Positions 1 through 11,170 of a stretch of 64,000 bases of DNA are shown piece by piece; the first letter of the stretch is position 1, and every line of letters starts with the position of its first letter. The stretch is from Rutstroemia sp. NJR-2017a BVV2 (taxonomy: Eukaryota; Ascomycota; Leotiomycetes; Helotiales; Rutstroemiaceae). The notes under the pieces were generated by a model, which worked only from the letters and a program-made list of their open reading frames with translations, was not told where the DNA came from and made no database searches. The translations under genes were made by a program, and so were the position numbers. The stretch covers positions 1,116,001 through 1,180,000 of the forward strand of contig NJPS01000013.1 in assembly GCA_002946415.1 (NCBI GenBank), given 5' to 3'.

Positions 1-524
1 AATTTCAAGCTCGACGTTTGGCCCCACATGTAGCTGAGAGCTACATATCGGCATTGAGTGTTGACCTCGACGAGCCGCTCCTCATGGACGTCGATCAGTC
101 GGAGAAAGCGTAAAGGTTGATTCGTGCGGCCCGGTGACACTCCAAATTGTAATGGCAACGGCTTGCAGTTGACATGATGCTTTTCGCATGTGTGAAGCCA
201 GGTTCTTGGCAATTCTATTGGCGTCTGCTCGCGAATGAGACGCCCGTATCCGTAGGCTGTTTTTGTAGGCTCATCAGTCAGAAACACAATGCGTGTTGAT
301 TGAGAACCGAGAACAGAGAATCCGCCTTCTTTCCATTCTACCTTCAGCTTGCGGTCCCCGTCGTGGTAGCTTGCGTCAGCATCACAACTCCAGATTAGCT
401 GGCAGAAGGGGCATTCTTGCGCCGAGAGCTCTAACTCTCGTACGGTGCCAAAGTCAAAATATCTAGGTTTCTGGGGAAAACTATCAAAGTTAATATTTTG
501 GCAATGTTTGCAGAGCCGACTCCT
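1..524 (-). CDS. HET-domain (heterokaryon incompatibility) protein, 5' part only
   Basis: Reading the minus strand from 524 to the window edge gives one open frame without a stop. It has a short cysteine-containing lead (CKHCQNINFDSF, then CPFCQLIW), a glycine/tyrosine-rich middle (AYGYGRLI), and the typical start of a HET domain: LRFLRLIDV followed by YVALSYMWG. The rest of the HET domain and the C-terminus lie outside the window. The frame meets a TAG at 525-527 that reads best as an intron acceptor (gcatag before AGGAGT), so the initiator codon must be in an upstream exon that I could not place; a GTAAGT-like donor on this strand near 735 is one candidate. HET proteins trigger programmed death in nonself fusion cells and are also abundant as orphan members. 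The family assignment is firm, the 5' end is not. It is partial at both ends as seen here. Confidence 0.85.
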
Positions 525-1416
525 CTATGCATTATTAATAGGCAAGATGAAAGAAAGGTAGGTTGTAACTGACGCCCTTGTCACTTCTAAGTCTCGCGTT
601 GAATAGCGCTTCTTCGTGGCTGGTCATATTTTACTTAAATATTGAGGTAACTGCCAACAGCAAGGTAATGAGAGACGGAATGAAAGTAGTCAGAGTAACA
701 GAAGAATATTAAAGGAGTGGAGTCAAAATAACTTACTCTTGATCGACGGGGTGTAGCGAAAAGGTGGGGTAGTGAGGGGCTGCCGTGTCACATCGGCAGA
801 TTTACTGTACATTGAAAGCAAAGCGGGCTGAAAGGGCGAAAAAGCAATATCGTATCCAATACGGATACATGATTGGGGGACTGCGCTTAACCTCAACTCA
901 ACAACCGTTGGTCCACACAGATGACCGAGTTTCAAGTATTCTTGACCTATACAAGTAGGCAAATTTAGACAGACATACATGATCTTAATAAAACATCGAC
1001 CTGAATCATATTCGCTGTCGTTGTCACAGTAAGTATTGGTATGTTTTTGGTATATCCCTAAGATAACACAGCCCATGGATGATTTGCGGCACACGTAGCT
1101 ATTTATCGAACAATCTACCCAGAATTGGCGATAAGCCGTAGACGCATAATCGCAAATGTTTGAAAGGATACGAACTTGGTGAATTGCAGTGATAGATTGT
1201 TCAATATATATTCGGTCGATCTGTCACCCAGAAGTCGAGTCCAACAACGCACCACTTCTTACACTTTCATCTGGCAACACACCGGCAACCACCACCCCAA
1301 GTCACCCAATCCAAATCTTGCCCTGAGCTCCAATCAGCAACCAGGCAGTTCCTCAAATATCAAATATCGCCTCCATAGCCAGAAAAGCTATTCATCGTTC
1401 GTTACCGTCTCGCAAA
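525..1416. other. Intergenic, may contain the first exon of the HET gene
   Basis: There is no open frame with family resemblance. A 123-codon minus-strand frame (723-1094) ends beside a possible splice donor near 735 and could belong to the 5' end of the HET transcript, but its composition is not HET-like. The last 200 bases are rich in CAAC/CACC, as in a fungal 5' leader for the gene that starts at 1417. Confidence 0.4.
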
Positions 1417-1824
1417 ATGCACTCCTTTCTTTCCCTATCATTCCTTTTCCTCGTCTGTGAGACCTTTGTGGTTCTAGCCGGCAACGGCTTCACTACATCC
1501 ACAGTCGTAGCAGGCCCAGCTTCATCAATTCCAACTTCGATTGTGCGTCGGGAGCAACCGCCAGTTGTTCCATTTGAACGAGTCAAATCCCAAGTCATTG
1601 AGCCTGTTATCGTTGAAATCGAAAGCAACGAGCAGGTCGCGCCAGAAGTCGCTACGTCTCGCCGTCTGACTCGTCACGAACAACGCACCGAGCGAGCTGC
1701 AGCGGTACACAATTGCCGTCAAATCCAGGAAACCGAGGGGGCTGAGGTCAGCGATCATCAGACGACTGTGAAACGCCATTTATCCAGTGCTCACAGTCCT
1801 CAGCGCTGCCACCACAATGCGTAA
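1417..1824 (+). CDS. Small secreted protein, family unknown
   Basis: Single-exon frame of 135 residues. It starts with a clear signal peptide: the first 20 or so residues are hydrophobic (MHSFLSLSFLFLV...) and end near VVLAG, with likely cleavage around residue 22. The mature part is short, polar and rich in Val, Glu, Arg, Gln and His, with only one cysteine pair's worth of Cys and no domain I recognise. The start codon sits in a good fungal context (CAAA before ATG) after a CA-rich leader. Size and secretion signal would place it among candidate small secreted proteins, but few cysteines make a disulfide-stabilised effector unlikely. An RR/R-rich stretch at about residues 80-92 could be a processing or nuclear-targeting site (inference). 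No homologue was recognised, so a spurious frame remains possible. Confidence 0.5.
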   Translation: MHSFLSLSFLFLVCETFVVLAGNGFTTSTVVAGPASSIPTSIVRREQPPVVPFERVKSQVIEPVIVEIESNEQVAPEVATSRRLTRHEQRTERAAAVHNCRQIQETEGAEVSDHQTTVKRHLSSAHSPQRCHHNA

Positions 1825-2219
1825 TAAGGCACTGCTGCTACAGTTCCTTGAAAATGCTGACTCTCTCGCGGCTTGATCGATGAAGAGGGCAGCCAGTAGT
1901 TTAGGGAGCAAGATTCACAGTTGGAGGACGGGCTATGAATGGAATATTTCGTTGAGAGTGTGTATCTTTGGTTACTCGGGAAGCGGTAGTGTACTGAGAG
2001 GCAATTTTTCTTTCGACTGAAGGCTCGAATGCGACGACACTGTCTGCTTACTTTTATGGGAAGACTTGGTTTGCAAAGATTCATTTGTTCAGTGTACTTT
2101 TGAGGACTGTATTCTTCGTTAGCATGGCAGTTTGACATGATTCATTCTTTTCCTTATTAACACTGAAGACTCCGATGTAGTCGTGATTAGTAACATACCT
2201 ATTGTTCACTGACTACATG
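1825..2219. other. Convergent intergenic spacer
   Basis: This spacer lies between the 3' ends of the small secreted protein (+) and the cysteine-rich membrane protein (-). I see no coding signal; it presumably holds both 3' UTRs. Confidence 0.5.
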
Positions 2220-3165
2220 TCAGGGCATTTCAACAGGGTTTGGCCGCATCGCAACACTTTTCCGGGCCACTGTTTCCTGAGAATCTAGTTCTGATTGCTG
2301 CTGAACATCCAGCTCGGCTCGTGTCTGCGTAGCGCTTAGTTCTGGTCTAGATTCAGATGCCGATGCGCAACTAGCGTTGGTTGAAGACTCCCGTATTTTG
2401 TTTAGATCTGCTTCATCGGACATCCGTTTCGTCTTTCTTCGCCTCCAGAGAAACATCCACGCCGCGAGAAGTACCACGGCACCGAGCCCTATGCCAACCG
2501 ATATTCCTATTATTGAACTTTTTGTGGTGCTCGAACTACCATTCTCGGTTTCCGGGACTGACGTCGGACTGCTCGTTGGCTCAGACTGGTACACTGTTGA
2601 TGCTACTCCAGTCCTATCATTTGATGCTGTAGTAGAGGCAGGACTAACTCGAGTCGTCTGAGTAGCTTTTGGAGAAGAAGAGCTCTCTCCTGCATCAGAT
2701 GAAACCCCGGGTGAGTCCACGACTTGGTTGTCGACGATGAACTTCCCTTGGTTCGCATTACAACATTCCTGTGCATTGATGCCGCAGCAAAAGCTTCCAT
2801 TCGGGCAAGCCGTAATCTGCGAAGCATTTCCTACATTCTCTGAGTTAAATCATCTGCCAGGATTAGGACGGTCTTGTCGACATACCTTCATGGCCAGATA
2901 GGCATAGCTTCAGGCATGATGACGACTGCCATGTTGCATCCGTGCAATACTCTCTAAAAATTTCGGTTTCGTCCGTACGGACGCAGAGACCAGACTGCGG
3001 TCCCGTGCCACAGTTCGCGCGATAGTTGCAACACATGCTAACAGGCGCAGAATTGTTACATGCCGCATAATCGGACGACTGTGCTGTTCCATCAGGGCTA
3101 TAGCAGAGGGTGTAAACTACCCTCAGATGCACCAAGACCATGAAAATTTCAATTAGGCGTCGCAT
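2220..3165 (-). CDS. Cysteine-rich secreted/membrane protein with mucin-like stalk and one transmembrane helix
   Basis: Two exons, 3165-2886 and 2830-2220, join in frame across a 55-nt intron (gtatgt...tag, phase 1) to give 296 residues. A signal peptide (about residues 1-20) is followed directly by CYSPDG. A cysteine-rich ectodomain contains SMCCNYRANCG, GLCVR, a YCTDATWQSSSC block and SFCCGINAQECC. A Ser/Thr-rich stalk of about 70 residues leads to a transmembrane helix (SIIGISVGIGLGAVVLLAAWMFLW, quoted in part: IGLGAVVLLAAWMF) and a basic stop-transfer RRRKTKR. The cytoplasmic tail has about 75 residues, acidic and Gln/Ser-rich. This arrangement is common in Pezizomycotina surface proteins of unknown function and resembles the overall build of Wsc/Mid2 sensors, though the cysteine pattern is different. 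A receptor or wall-sensor role is inference. A related but damaged copy lies at 3978-4931 on the other strand. Confidence 0.75.
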
Positions 3166-3977
3166 GATGATTGATGGTGGCTTCAGGAGCGCAGGAAGTT
3201 CAACTCGACGGAAAGTTAATCGTGCTAGTTATTAAGAACACTGTATCCATGGCGGCTAGAACGATGGCCCAAAGTATTCTTAGTGGGCGTGCGGCGGGGA
3301 GGCGCTGGAAATACGCCTTCAACTTGATCGAAGGACATGTGCAACGACACTCAGCCCCTCTGCTCAATTTATCTGTAAGCTTACTTGTAGGGAGTTAGAT
3401 GCACGCATATCGTAGACGGGCCAGGGCGACTTCTAGATAAATCTTCTAGGAAAATTAAGTAACAAGCGTAATTTGGGCTCGTTTAACTCGTTCATCGTAG
3501 TATATCGTAAATCCAAAGATGTTGCAGCCCCGAGCTGAAGTTGTAGCGGCATCTGAGTAGTTTGGTGAACGCCCACATTGTCGACGATCTACCACTGTTG
3601 TCACCAAGTGGGGACGAAGTATAGAGCCTCGGTCAGGGTGATCCTCGGATCCTTCCCGTGATTTCGCAAGCCTGCTACATTGCGGTAAGATTATCCGTCA
3701 ACTTGGAGTTGATTGGAGGAGATACCTTAGTGTTTCCACAGTTGTAACGGCCCCAAGCGATTAGCATACTCAAAAAGGGGGCAAAAGAGGCACAGTACAC
3801 AATGAGCCCATTCCACGATGGGTCCGTCCCAGATCGACATAGTCAAATTTAAGCTTAGAGTACAGTAAAAGTAAAATTTCCTCATACCTTTCTCCGCCAT
3901 TATTTCTTCCTATTGTAACGCGTTGCGGTTCGAATGAAATACTGTTAATCATCATTCGTTCCGCAAAATCATATATA
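3166..3977. other. Divergent intergenic region between the two related membrane-protein genes
   Basis: This would be the shared promoter region of the divergent paralogue pair. I see no gene. A TATATAA-like stretch lies just before the ATG at 3978, which is unusually close for a functional TATA box and fits the idea that the plus-strand copy has lost its true 5' end. Confidence 0.4.
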
Positions 3978-4931
3978 ATGGCCGACAAATTTACCCAGAA
4001 TTGCTATGCATATGTCAATGGAGGTGTAGAGACATTGGACCGTGAGAAAGGGTTTTTCCCATGTGGTACAGTCAACAGTACTTCGGTGCGTACGGCGAGA
4101 ACAGGTTGCTCAACGACCCCAACCCCTATTTAAGCCTCTTCCGATGAAGCTATTACTGACATCGTATATGTAGGATTTTCTGACGTGCTGCTATGAGGAT
4201 GATACGTGCGTTGGCAACAACATATGCAAGGCTTCGACTTCTGATTTGTCGATAGAAACTGATTGTAAGTCTGAAGCTCACGTCAAGGGTATAGATTTGG
4301 AATCGGATGGCTGACCTTGTGATACACGCGAAGATTATCTGGGATATTGTAATGATCCTACATATACCTCGTCAGCCTGCAATACCCAGTGCCGCAAGTA
4401 TTTCCCATGCACATAGCTACATGATCACCATAGTGGTACGCATAGGGCTAACCCAAACAACCAGTCAATTTTGAACGCAACGGAGGTGGTTCAATCGGCA
4501 TCGCATACAACGACACACTTTCAGAATGGGCATGTTGTAGCGACTCAACATGCACGACCCTTAGTGATTATGTCTTTAAAGCTCCGGCTCCTTCCTCTCT
4601 TTCGGCGATAGCTACACCGACATCACGACCGTATTCTTCCTTTATTTCATCCACCGCCACGTCGTCCAGCACAACTTCTTCCACACCACCGGCTAGCACT
4701 GTTACCATTGTCTCCTCGGAACCACGCCCAAATGTGAGTCGCGCAGCAGCCATCGGAAGTAGGGTAGGTCTCGTTCTTCTGATTATCGTTATTGTGGTAG
4801 CCGCTACATGGATCTTCTTGTGTTTGCGGAAAAGGCGTAAAGCTGCGAAGAAAGCAAAAAGTGAAGTGCCGGTGCCGGTGCCGGAGCAGGAGCAGGAGGC
4901 GCCAAAACAACCAATCTGGGTGTGGAAATAG
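3978..4931 (+). pseudogene. Second cysteine-rich single-pass membrane protein, probably degraded
   Basis: Exons at about 3978-4085, 4174-4264, 4334-4397 and 4465-4931 encode the same family blocks as the gene at 2220-3165: QNCYAYVNGG, FFPCG, LTCCYEDDTCVGNNIC, GYCNDPTYTSSAC and EWACCSDSTC. These are followed by a Ser/Thr/Pro stalk, a transmembrane helix (VGLVLLIIVIVVAATWIFLC) and a basic tail with PVPVPEQEQEAP. Two things are wrong. The first exon begins MADKFTQNCY with no signal peptide, although the family needs one. The third exon can only end in phase 2 (gtattt donor at 4398), while the last exon needs a phase-1 partner, so the frame is off by one. An alternative donor near 4351 would restore phase but delete the conserved CNDPTY block. 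I read it as a decaying paralogue or a consensus error; an unusual splice form is the remaining option. Confidence 0.55.
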
Positions 4932-7900
4932 GAGACCGGAGATATCAGGCTTGGGAGATGAGTGGTGAAGGGATGTTGCAGAGTTTAAATGAGCGTAAGC
5001 CAATGCCCAATTCGAGAACTAAGGTTGGTAGTGTACATAGTAATTTGAACTTAATAAGGGGTGGGATGAGGAAGTGTAATGGAAACCCGAAAATGGAAAT
5101 CCAAACCAACGCACTGTGCATCGGATCTCTTACGTCCCTAGTTCACTTCCCATGTCCTGAAACAGTGAATCTCGAGGATAAAGGTTATAAAAGACGGTCC
5201 CGTCTAGAAGTTTCATCTGTATCATTTGGATGGATAACACCAAAAGCTGAATTCAGGGACCACAGAGCCCAAAATCTGATACTGCTGAGCATAACCGTAG
5301 GTCCACGCAAGACAGAAATGTTAATGTGATATTGTCCGATAAAAGTATTGAAAGCAAGGCGGATGGAAAACAATAAGACAAAATTAAAAAAAGAAACATG
5401 ACAGCAGTTCAAGCAATCGACAACAAACCCTTGCCGGATATCATACAACATGCTTGGGTTTATCATGTATATAAGGATGATGCCAACCAACATCTGACAC
5501 TGATGCATATTTTCAACAGTGAAAATCCACTTACCAGTGAAGTAGCACCTACAATCCCATGCATCTTCGAGCATAACGTCATTGAATTCTCGAGCCTTTG
5601 CAGGTCTGAACACTTCTATATTTGCACTGTTAGATTGCAAATTCTCAATCCACGAAATCAAAGCTTTTATACACCGGGCAAGGTTCGCTTCCAGACCTGG
5701 CTAGTTAGTGAATTGCTCTTACGTCCATCGATGAAGCGATTGAGGCTCTGAGCATCCATAAAGTATTTAAGCTCTCTCCATCGCACATCAACTTGAGTAG
5801 ATGCAAGATCTGCACAGTTTGCTCGACCGTGTCCGAGGTCCTACGACGGAAGTCAGTATCACAGCTAGGACTGGACCAAAATGCCATGATCTAGGAAAAC
5901 GCAGGCCTAAATGAATATCGCTTCGCAAGCAACGAGCCTGAAAATTCGAATGACAGCGAGAGCTTCTTCAATGATAACAATGGGAAGAAGTTCGGAGTTC
6001 CATCCCGAAATCGTCGAGAGTGTGCCTTCGCCAAGAACTCTCCATCACTGTAAGTCTGTAGCCATACTTGAGTCGACCGAAACTGGCCAATTCGAGCTCC
6101 TCATCAAACAAAAGTAGAATGTGTGACTCTAGTGTTGCATTAGAACTGACCGCAAAATCGAATGCGTTAAATAGACAACTCCGCCCCGCAGGGAAACTAA
6201 GAAGTGGTAGCTCATGACTTGGTTCGGGGGATCTACGAGTAAATGGAGTGAATTCCTCCACGTGGATTCGGTGTATCTTTTCGAGGTGAATAGATTGGAA
6301 TAAGCTACACCCCTTATAAATCTCCGGATTGGGTATTTCTTTTCCTCCTGCAACAGCCTGCGAATGGATTGCGTGCGGATTGCGAGGGCATTGGCAAGTT
6401 CACCTGCATGGAACTGTCTACTGAATTACTGACCGCACCACTGTTCTCAAAAATCCCATTCTGTGTCAACCAGGAACTCGGTGTTTATATTAGTATAGTT
6501 GATGTTGAGATTTGATCAAAAATCCAGGATGGGAGTCGACAGCAGTAGTGCAAAACTGTCTCCTCTGGCAATAATTCCTCCCTATCGACAGTAATTCCTC
6601 GTTAAAGTATCCAGGATTCTTGCTGTAATCTTCGTATATATACAAGAATCGACAGCAATCTAGCTGAACGGCAATCAATATTTGGATAACCATCTCTGGT
6701 CACGACTTCCACCGCATCCCTTTACCGCCCGCACGCCACTTGGTCTGGTATATTCACAGCACAATGGGAGTGACACATTGGTTGCTTCCGAGTCTAATCT
6801 CTTTCGTAGTTAACCATCTAAGATACAGACACACTGGCTGCTTATATAGTAAATCCTCCCTGCACAAACCGCAGTGAATTGTCCGAACCTGAACCCACAG
6901 GCTGTCATGGGTTCCACTCTTGAGATTGAGTATAAAAGCGCTGGTATCCCGCATCTTAACTAAGTAGACCATCTTTACCAAATCAAGTTTGAGATACTAG
7001 GCTGAGGTAAGTTGCCGTTAGCAGATACGCAGCTTGGACAACTTAGAAAGGTTAGCACAACCACTGTGAAGAAGAATATTCATGAAGTCTATCTCTTGTC
7101 GTCAGAATGACGGCGAGTATTCAGTCACGGCAATGATACTTGGAATATAACAACATTCGCCTCAAACAACACCCAAGTAAGCACCCGTCTTTTTAGACAT
7201 AAAACCAACTGCGCGCCAAACGCAGTGCAACTTATCCATGAATACCTGCGCCTGCTCAGCATTACACTCCTGACTGAAGAACCAATGTAATCATATGTCC
7301 ATTGGTATATACTTCCAACTTAGCACGCAACTAGGAACAGGATTCTACTTATACATCACAAACTCCAAATGCCCGCCTAAGCGCCTTACAACCAGCAGCA
7401 GCCCGAGAGAAAGGTGAATACTAGTCCACATCCGCATGGCGCATGGATGGAAGAGAAGATATCAAGTGAATACCTCAACCTTGCCAACCTAGCGAGCTTT
7501 TCCACAATCGAGATTCGAGAATAGAAGTATATATATAGGTAGGTCGGATGGAGAATTACTGGGCAACAGAAGTTAAGGGTTGCATGATGGGCCATTTGAT
7601 GGCGAGATTTTCATAATCTGACATGTATCGAATATGTGGTTTACTGGGGCTTGGGTGGTTTGCGAGAGAGGTAGATAGGTAGATAGGTAAGTGGGTGTGG
7701 GTTTTGAGGAGCTGTTGTTATTGTTAACTATTGTTGTCAACTGTCATTGTCGAGCATCACTGTCAACCATCATCCTTACCTATCATCCTCAACCATCACC
7801 ATCTCCACATCTCCCCCTCTCCGCTCATCTTTCCCAACCAGGGCCCCCTCTACCATCGTAGTTACCATCCCGCGACCCGACGACTTCCGACTTCTACTCA

Positions 7901-8698
7901 GATTGTGCCAGTGGTTATGTAGATCCTGGTGCTGCGGTGCAGAGCTAGAACTCTCACCTACTCATTATATACCACATTCTCCGCACTAAACAGGGACCAT
8001 GACAATTCATCCGATCAAACAAGCACGACCCAGGTTGCTGATTTGAGGTGAATAGTTCCCCACTCACGATACTTCTCCCGAAAGAAGTGAATATCACTTG
8101 AATACGCCACTGTATGTATCTGTGTATATAAACTCTCATCATCTGCACGATTTAGACAACCACAAACAAATGAGTATTACAAGAAGTTACATCGAAGTGG
8201 GCATTTCCAGCTGCTCGGATCGATTCCTATGTACGGAGCTTGTCTCGTGGTAACGGCTGAAGTTCTCTGTCGATTGATGGGTGGAGCGTGAGATAACTAC
8301 CTTTGTGAGTTTTTCTCGACTGATGTCATGTATCATCATTGTCGTTGTACTCTGATGTTTGTTCGTTTTTTGTCATTTTCTTGGTAGGAGTGGTCTGCGA
8401 GAAGTGATTGTTGTTGGGATTGCTTGCTGATGGAGAGGTGGAGGGGAATGATATATGCTAGAGAGGAATAATTGAGTTAATTCGATGCGATATCATGCCT
8501 CACTTTCTGAGCGAGGCGGAAAGGGGTAGCAGAGGACAGTAAGTTCTTGCAAAAACGTTTCATCTCAGCAGGACTTCCGCGAGTGTATTTCAACAACCAG
8601 AAGTTGACCCTCCATGTTCTAATATTCCTATCCCTATATCTATTTGTACTCGTAGATTACTGTACTTATCCCGGGTACTGTATACAAAACTCAAAAGA
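4932..8698. other. Gene-poor stretch of about 3.8 kb
   Basis: There is no gene I can support. At 5185-6261 several minus-strand frames (up to 158 codons) follow one another with strong donor-like sequences (for example ggtaagtgg read on the minus strand near 5535). This could be a decayed multi-exon gene, but I recognise no family. Around 7667-7692 there is a short imperfect TAGA/TAGG repeat, followed by a CT/CA-rich tract at about 7730-7870. The remainder looks like ordinary intergenic DNA. Confidence 0.4.
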
Positions 8699-10420
8699 TC
8701 AACTCGGACGCTTCACGTTCCTCACATCCCCATGCGCAATTCCGTTCACATCCACCCCTTTCTTCTTCCCATCCTCATCAACCTCATCCATCTCAAACGT
8801 AACCCTCTTCTTCGGTTTCCTGTTCGAACCTTTCCTCTGCACACCCATTACCCTCTCCACCCCCCACCCGATCACATAACCCACCCCCGCCAGCACCGTG
8901 ATCAGATCCAAAATATGCACAAACCACCAAATATGCTGGGTACCCAACCCACAGTTCACAAACTCATACTCCCACTCCCACTTCTCCCTATCGAACCACA
9001 AACTCAGCAACCCCGCATTTCCCGCGAAATCACCCATCATGCTCCTCACCGTGATCTCTCGCAGACCCGGAATGCCCTCTTGACCATCAAGATGTTTGAC
9101 GTCCACGTAGCGGTTTGCTTTCCACTCCTGTTCTTCGGATGGTAGGCTTTGGTTGATGTGATGGTAGCTGTCGCAGCCTTCGTGGTCGTGGCCGGTGAGG
9201 ACGATGCCATGTCTGCCCATGCCCTTTCCGGGGGCTTCAGAACTACCGCTCATACCAAATATGCCCTCTAGCATTCCTTTGGAGGCATCACGAGAAAGGT
9301 GATTTTGTTCTTTGACGCCATTTTCAAATTCCCCATCGAAGAAGTCGAAGAATGGCCCATCAACGCAAATGCCTGCATCCTTGTAGAGAGGAATATGTGT
9401 GAGAACTAGGGTAAACAGCGCGGGGCGATCAACGGCATGGGAGGTGCTGATGATGTCGTTAAGAAATTTGTAGGATTCGTCTTGGAGCTCTTTGTCGGAT
9501 ACGGGTGTGTCGAGATTCATATCGTTCAGGATCATGATTCGGATTTCTGGTACTTCCCTGGCATCTGTCTCTGACACTTCCAAGGTCGCGTTTAAAGGCG
9601 CGTTGTCGAGAGGTAGCTGAAATCGCAATTCGTAATTTGGTTTTCCGAAAACACGTTCGAACCGAACTAGGCGGTCTTTCGATAGATCCCCTGCATATCC
9701 AATATCATGATTACCTGCCACATTTATGATCCACTTCTTCCAAGCAGCAGCATCCTCTCCGAGTATCTTCGTGTTACTGAAGTTCTCTGAAGGCTCTGAC
9801 ATAACTTCATCCGGAATCCTCTCGCCATGTCTGAAGACTCTATTCCAAAACCTCCTTCCCCTAGCCTCAAACTCCTCCTCGTCGATCCACTGACTCCCGA
9901 CCAGATCCCCAAGAACAGTAACATGTGTAGGGTCTAACCACCAGTGTAAAGTCCGATAAATGTGGCCCAGATAGTAATCGTTACCGACATGATCGAATCG
10001 CTTGCGGTAGACTTCCAGAGCTTTGGGAATATCATCGAGCCAAAAATCTATGATGTCGTGCAGACTATGGCGAACTCGTTGAAGGAGATTGTGTTCCGTT
10101 CCGTCAAGAAGCAAAGCATCTTGGAAGAACTTCCGCAGGTTTGGTAAAGTGGTAGATTCAATATATCCTATCGAAGAATCCCCCTCAAGCTGAGGGTCTC
10201 CCAAAGCTAGAAGCCTGAACGGTGCTACCTTCGAAGCATCGTACAAGCTAGGCAGAGCATGTTGACGTAAAGTATTGACGTATGCCGATGAGGGATCGTG
10301 CTCTGGAGTGGGAAATGCGCAAAGATGGAAAGCAGGGTATAGATACAGGTAGGAAGTGAAACCTAAGGAGAGAGGCACAAGAAGAAAGAGTGCATAACGA
10401 AGCACAGAGACTAAGAACAT
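8699..10420 (-). CDS. TED1: Ted1/Cdc1-family metallophosphoesterase (ER GPI-anchor remodelling)
   Basis: Intronless gene of 573 residues. I start at the ATG at 10420, giving MFLVSVLRYALF; a longer frame upstream begins only with TTG. It carries the calcineurin-like metal-binding blocks in order: LALGDPQLEGD near residue 60, LGDLVGSQW near 150, NVAGNHDIGY near 235, a THIPLY block near 340, and GIVLTGHDHEGCD near 400. A hydrophobic helix at residues 1-25 and another near 480-500 (WWFVHILDLITVLAGVGYVIGW) suggest membrane anchoring with the catalytic domain in the ER lumen. The basic C-terminal tail (RKPKKRV) would then be cytosolic. In yeast, Cdc1 and Ted1 remove ethanolamine phosphate from GPI-anchor mannose to allow ER export. 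The LGDLVGSQWIDEEEF region looks closer to Ted1 than Cdc1, but I cannot separate the two with certainty. Confidence 0.88.
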   Translation of the reverse strand: MFLVSVLRYALFLLVPLSLGFTSYLYLYPAFHLCAFPTPEHDPSSAYVNTLRQHALPSLYDASKVAPFRLLALGDPQLEGDSSIGYIESTTLPNLRKFFQDALLLDGTEHNLLQRVRHSLHDIIDFWLDDIPKALEVYRKRFDHVGNDYYLGHIYRTLHWWLDPTHVTVLGDLVGSQWIDEEEFEARGRRFWNRVFRHGERIPDEVMSEPSENFSNTKILGEDAAAWKKWIINVAGNHDIGYAGDLSKDRLVRFERVFGKPNYELRFQLPLDNAPLNATLEVSETDAREVPEIRIMILNDMNLDTPVSDKELQDESYKFLNDIISTSHAVDRPALFTLVLTHIPLYKDAGICVDGPFFDFFDGEFENGVKEQNHLSRDASKGMLEGIFGMSGSSEAPGKGMGRHGIVLTGHDHEGCDSYHHINQSLPSEEQEWKANRYVDVKHLDGQEGIPGLREITVRSMMGDFAGNAGLLSLWFDREKWEWEYEFVNCGLGTQHIWWFVHILDLITVLAGVGYVIGWGVERVMGVQRKGSNRKPKKRVTFEMDEVDEDGKKKGVDVNGIAHGDVRNVKRPS

Positions 10421-11170
10421 GTAGAAGGCTGCATTTGAGCACGGCACAGAATTTGACAATTATGCGGCAGAGAATGCTAGTGTAAAGAGCGGCGTATTGA
10501 AAAATTGAGTAGGTTGGAGAATATTGAAAGGGCAAAATGTATAAGGAGGTCTGAAAACAACAGTTATTTCTCCCCCTGGTGCTGAAAAGGGAAATTCGAG
10601 ACATGGAATCGGTGAACGCTAAATTTAGGACCGATCTCAAGGGTCCAAGCGGAAACCTCCGCTGGCAAAAATACCACGTGATAAGCCAGTCGAAGAGCTG
10701 GAATGTGGAATTCACGTGGTCTCGGTTCCGAGGCATATTCCTGGGCGATCCAAGTTTCGCCCCGCGAAGTACATGTGCGTCTGAGAACAGGGATAGCTGG
10801 GGCTATGAACGCAACGGCAAAGCCTCCATCATCATTATCATTCGGCAGATACGGGCCGTGCAAACCGGCAACCTCAAGGGTGCAGTAGATATGACTGCGC
10901 CTGGATCTCCGAACTAGATTTGCACATTCATTTCACGAGACTTCATCTTGCCAATCCATCATTGCTTGACATGTTTTTGAACAATGACAAGTTGAGAGTT
11001 GCTGACTTTACAACATTTATCTTGATTTAAAGCTATCATTGGTGCATGAGGAAAGAGCTATGGGCCTACCTTTGCCAATTTGTTGTTGCTTTTCTGCGAA
11101 GAGACTCTTGTAGGATGATCAAACTTAACGATTGGAATATTATGTTATTGGATTTATTTTATGCTAAGTC
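10421..11170. other. Intergenic, with one copy of a diverged repeat
   Basis: This region holds the promoter side of the Ted1-like gene and the 3' flank of the F-box gene. No gene is supported. Bases about 10708-10815 resemble about 12783-12905 on the same strand, sharing TCCGAG.CA, CGCCCCGC and TGCGTC.GA blocks in the same order. Confidence 0.4.

Noticed and set aside
3..113. Plus-strand open frame at the left edge ending LLMDVDQSEKA
   Set aside because: It is antisense to the HET domain, whose motifs are much more specific.
10421..10459. Longer N-terminus for the Ted1-like protein
   Set aside because: It opens with TTG; the first ATG is at 10420 and gives a normal membrane-anchor start. 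The same reasoning moved the starts of the F-box-like gene (17603) and RPD3 (55333).
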